Origin: Hordeum vulgare subsp. vulgare
Lineage: Eukaryota; Streptophyta; Magnoliopsida; Poales; Poaceae
Assembly: GCF_904849725.1 (NCBI RefSeq)
Contig: NC_058522.1
Span: 336,107,029-336,171,028 of the forward strand
Length of the DNA: 64,000 nucleotides
Reading direction: 5' to 3'
Positions within the stretch are counted from its first letter, which is position 1; every line of letters starts with the position of its first letter. The notes below the pieces were generated by a model. It was not told the DNA's origin. It did no database searches and worked only from the letters and a program-made list of their open reading frames with translations. A program made the position numbers and the translations under genes. Shown one piece after another: positions 60,463 through 64,000 of this stretch.

Positions 60463-63400
60463 TGTCTCGCCCAAGATGTGACCCTATCCTCAATTTGGCA
60501 TGAAGGCCGCGTCACGGATAGAAGCGCATCTCGTCATGTCGCAAGAATGGATATCGTTACAAGTACATGTACTGAAAAGAAGAGATATATATATATAGAC
60601 TTGGCTTACACTCGCCACAAGCTACATCAGAGTCACCGCAGTACAATACATAATCATCATGAATAAGAGCAGGGTCCGACTACGGACGAAAACAAACGAG
60701 AAAAGAAGAACGACGTCCATCCTTGCTATCCCAGGCTGCCGGCCTAGAACCCATCCTAGATCGATGAAGAAGAAGAAGAAGAAGCAACTCCAAATGAACA
60801 ATAAACGCGCTCGCGTCAAGTAACCTTTACATCTACCTGCAACTGGTGTTGTAGTAATCTGTGAGCCACACGGGACTCAGCAATCTCATTTCCAAAGGTA
60901 TCAAGATTAGCAAAGCTTAATTGGTGAGGCATGGTTAAGTGGTGAGGTTGCAACAATGGCTAAGTATATATTTGGTGGCTAAACTTGCGAGTACAAGAAA
61001 TAGGAGGGGGAAGATCTACGTGTAGCGGACGTGACTACTGATGATCAAATGAATGATCCTGAACACGTACCTACGTTAGACATAACCCCACCGTGTCCTC
61101 GATCGGAGAAGGAACTCATGAAAGAGACAGTCACGGTTACGCACACAGTTGGCATATTTTAATTAAGTTATCTTCAAGTTACCTAGAACCAGTATTAAAC
61201 AAAGTTTCCACGTTTCCACATAACCGCGAGCACGGCTTTCCAATAGATTTAACCCTGCAGGGGTGCAACAACTAGTCCATCACAAATTACCACAAGCCGC
61301 ATAGAAATCCTCGATCACGACACTCGCGATCTCGTCAATTTCCTTAGTGGAAAACCTCAACTCTGATATTACCCAAAGCATCACTGGAATCCCGATGCAC
61401 AAGATATCTCGTCAAACTTAAAACTAATCCAGCAAGGCCAGCCGACGTGTCGACGATCCCGATAGGAGCCGCGTATCTCGGTCTCAGGACACGACGGATA
61501 AGCTACGCGTACGGAGGCCTGATAGAAATCACCCAAGTTTCCCTGGGTTGGCCCCGCACAGTGCTCTGTTTTGGACGAACACCATCAGCACTGGCCCCCC
61601 TATGCATTTCAATTTAACATGCTGGTATGCATTTGTATTATGTAGAATTACTCCTCGGGTAGCGCTAACTCCCTATGCATTTCAATTTAACAGAATTATT
61701 ATGTTGGGCAAATGTAGTACCAATGTTGGGCCTTGCCATACCAGCTTTAATCTAAAACGAATTATCAAGGGGGTCCCCATAACAACCCCGATCGTGTTAG
61801 GAGCGCTCAATTATGGAACATAACACCGGTAGCCAAAACTAAGGGGGCAAAGGTGGAACAAAACACCAGGCTAGAAAGGCCAAGCCTTCCACCTTTACCA
61901 AGTATATAGGTGCATTAAATTAAATAGCATTAATATGCTGATATGACAAGGAACCCATGTTTTCACATGGAAGCAACTGCACCTGCAACTAGCAACGCTA
62001 ACAACATGGTTAAGCAAGAAGTAACATAGCCAGTCAGTGGTTTGCTAGGTTGAACAGGTTGAAGGTTTTCATGGCATTGTTAGAAGGCTGATATTTAACA
62101 TGTGGTAGGCAACGAGACATAATCGATAGAAACGGTAATACTAGCATGGCAATGATAGTAATGGTATCTGGGGAAATGGTCATCTTGCCTAAGATCCCGC
62201 TTAGAAGAAGAATGACTCCGTGAAGCAGACGAACTGATGTAGTCGAACGGGTCCTCACATCCGACACGCTTGCGGAACTCAATCGAGACGAGGCAAACCG
62301 GAAACAGAAATCAACACACGATATTCACCACACGATGCATAACACATATGATGCATGGACAGCTGAACACATGCAAGACACGGCATGGGAATTCACAACA
62401 CTCAACACTACACATTAAGTGAAGTTCAATATGCAACGAGTTGCATATTGACGAAACTCCACATTTAATTATTTAGTTCTATCCTGATTAGATACACGGC
62501 AATATTAAATGTGGTTAAACATGTCAAGAGGTGAAGCGCAATTAATCTACCTATCTAGGCATTTTAAATGAGGTGGGAAATGACATACAACATCTCCGAA
62601 ACGACCTCACATGTTAATTTACAATTTTGTCCAGATCTGAACTAACACCTTTAATTAGTTGTTAAACAGAAAAAAATAGCTTCACGTGATTCTACGCGTC
62701 GCTACAAGCAATTTACACATAGAGAACATCTCCAATGGAGCTACGGTTCAAAAGATACAAGCACCGCAAGATATGATGGCATGAATGCAATATGTGTGCA
62801 ACGACGGTCACGAGCACTTCAAAACATACAACCAGCAAGAGAAAATGAAACTACACAAGATTCTAAGCAAGTTTCATGTAGGACACGATCAAATCGGAGC
62901 TACGGTTCTACAACTACGAGCAAAACAAGAAATCACTACAATCTGCCAAAATCAGGCACATAGCATTTTCTACACCCCACAACTACGAGCTACACAACTC
63001 CGATATGCTCAACCAAGGCATAAGACGATAGAAGGCAAGAAGCACTACAACATCCAACCAACAACACCTAGCATGGCATCATGGATCACTAGGAAAAGAA
63101 GTCACAAAATGGCTTCTCACACACAGTTTCAGACTTAGTGAAAATAGCAGTTTATGAAGCTGCAGTTTTCGATCTGAAGGCATATTGACAGCAGCAAAAC
63201 CATAAGCTACAGGACTCCAAATGGCATGAAAATTCATAGCATGCTAGAGAAACACAAAGGCTACAACTTACTCCATTGTAACAACCTCAAAAGAGCTACA
63301 GATCACAAGATAGAAGCAAAACAAAACAGCAACAAAATATAACAGATTCAGACTTAGAAATATTTCAGCATCTCCAATACATCACTATTTCTAGCAATTT

Positions 63401-64000
63401 GAGAGCAAGCAAACCATACCTAAACATGCATTTCTATTGCAACCAAAAATTCCAGGGGCTAGAGTAAACATCAAAGAACAACTCCCTAGTTGACAACTCC
63501 TTCAAACGAAGCACGGAATAAATTCTACGAAATAGACAAGAGGGCAACATGGCAAAATATCGCGCAAACTAAATTGCTCAAAAGCTAAAACTAACTGCAC
63601 AGAAAAATTCTATGGATTTTGCTACCCCGAAAACATATAAAATATGTGGGGTTGCAACTCAAAAATATTACCACATGAAAATGCGAGATAATAACCTATA
63701 CACGGAAAATAAACTAGGGGCAAATCCCTACACGCAAAAATACCAACATCTACTCTAAAATACATGGAAAAGTGGTTCCTAAAACATGGGCATTTCTACT
63801 ACGGCATTCGGGCTATCTGGTCTTGCGCGAAATACGGGCGTCTATCCTATTGGAACAACACGTTAATATATGCATGCGGCACGCTAAACGACGTCAAACA
63901 AATATGCAAGTTTTATAATCGGATTCTACGCGCAAAAGTACACCAAAAACATATGCTACACGTCTCGATCCGACTAACGGTTAAAAAGTTACGGACAAAA
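60463..64000 (-). repeat. Element E 5' LTR, truncated by the window edge
   Basis: The copy matches 52141 to about 55660 of the left LTR and continues past the window. It carries a local 34-base insertion at 61601-61634 that duplicates nearby sequence. Hand comparison of about 1.2 kb gives 5-6% difference from the left LTR. Confidence 0.85.

Larger units (their letters stand above)
52141..64000 (-). mobile_element. Element E: LARD-like non-autonomous gypsy element (Sukkula-like), incomplete
   Basis: Two 4.9-kb-type LTRs (52141-57040 and from 60463 off the edge) enclose only 3.4 kb of internal sequence without any gag or pol. Minus-strand LTR ends are TGTGACAGCCCGATG and CTTGGGCGTGACA. A tRNA-Met primer site (60449-60459) and a pyrimidine stretch marking the polypurine tract (57041-57055) fix the minus orientation. 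Long LTRs around about 3.5 kb of non-coding internal domain match the plan of the barley LARD Sukkula; identity needs alignment. The left flank ccgta (52136-52140) should recur past the window if the insertion is simple. Confidence 0.8.

Noticed and set aside
1..64000. CRISPR arrays, rRNA genes, bacterial operons
   Set aside because: The content is plant retrotransposons. The only spaced repeats are LTRs, hairpins and minisatellites without a CRISPR pattern.

Overview
This window is repeat-rich nuclear DNA of a Triticeae grass (wheat, Aegilops, barley or rye type). The evidence is a set of long terminal repeats and coding relics of the BARE-1/WIS/Angela copia group, a chromovirus with 4.1-kb LTRs, Athila-type gypsy LTRs with a tRNA-Asp primer site, an Au-like SINE, and an element with the proportions of the barley LARD Sukkula. 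I found no intact host gene, rRNA, tRNA gene or CRISPR array. Family names come from remembered termini and protein motifs, not from a database search.

Layout. (1) 1-~1907: 3' end and LTR of an Athila-like gypsy element, + strand. (2) 2573-13088: an old BARE/WIS-type copia element (A, + strand, perfect 5-bp target duplication). Its leader carries a solo Angela-type LTR (4704-6512, reverse, own perfect target duplication). (3) ~13094-15994: low-repeat DNA with a short tandem repeat, a possible Helitron end, a foldback sequence and a tiny poly(T) insertion. (4) ~15995 to the right edge: one deep nest. A degenerate copia element (B, minus) is cut by an Angela/WIS-type copia (F, minus, from 20137). 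F is cut by an Athila-like non-autonomous element (D, minus, from 22521). D holds a 14-kb Tekay-type chromovirus (G, plus, 25485-48303), whose right LTR holds a young Angela element (C, plus, 36215-44934). The right LTR of D is cut at 52141 by a LARD-like element (E, minus), which runs off the window. C-in-G-in-D-in-F-in-B is five levels. Target duplications are perfect for A, the solo LTR, G and C.

How the parts work. G and C still show nearly the whole retrotransposition set (Gag, protease, reverse transcriptase, RNase H, integrase; a chromodomain in G), each broken by a few stops and frameshifts. D and E lack pol and would need proteins supplied by other elements. Hand-aligned LTR divergence is about 1% for C, roughly 1-2% for G, about 3% for D, 5-6% for E, and several percent for A. 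This fits the nesting except for E, which looks older than its host D.

The most unusual signals are: an array of four hairpins in the G LTR that share one core but have different, self-complementary outer stems; a pre-gag reading frame in G with splice-acceptor-like sequence before it and before gag; a TCCGGA-containing motif repeated through the internal domain of E; and repeated polypurine-tract-like sequences in D.
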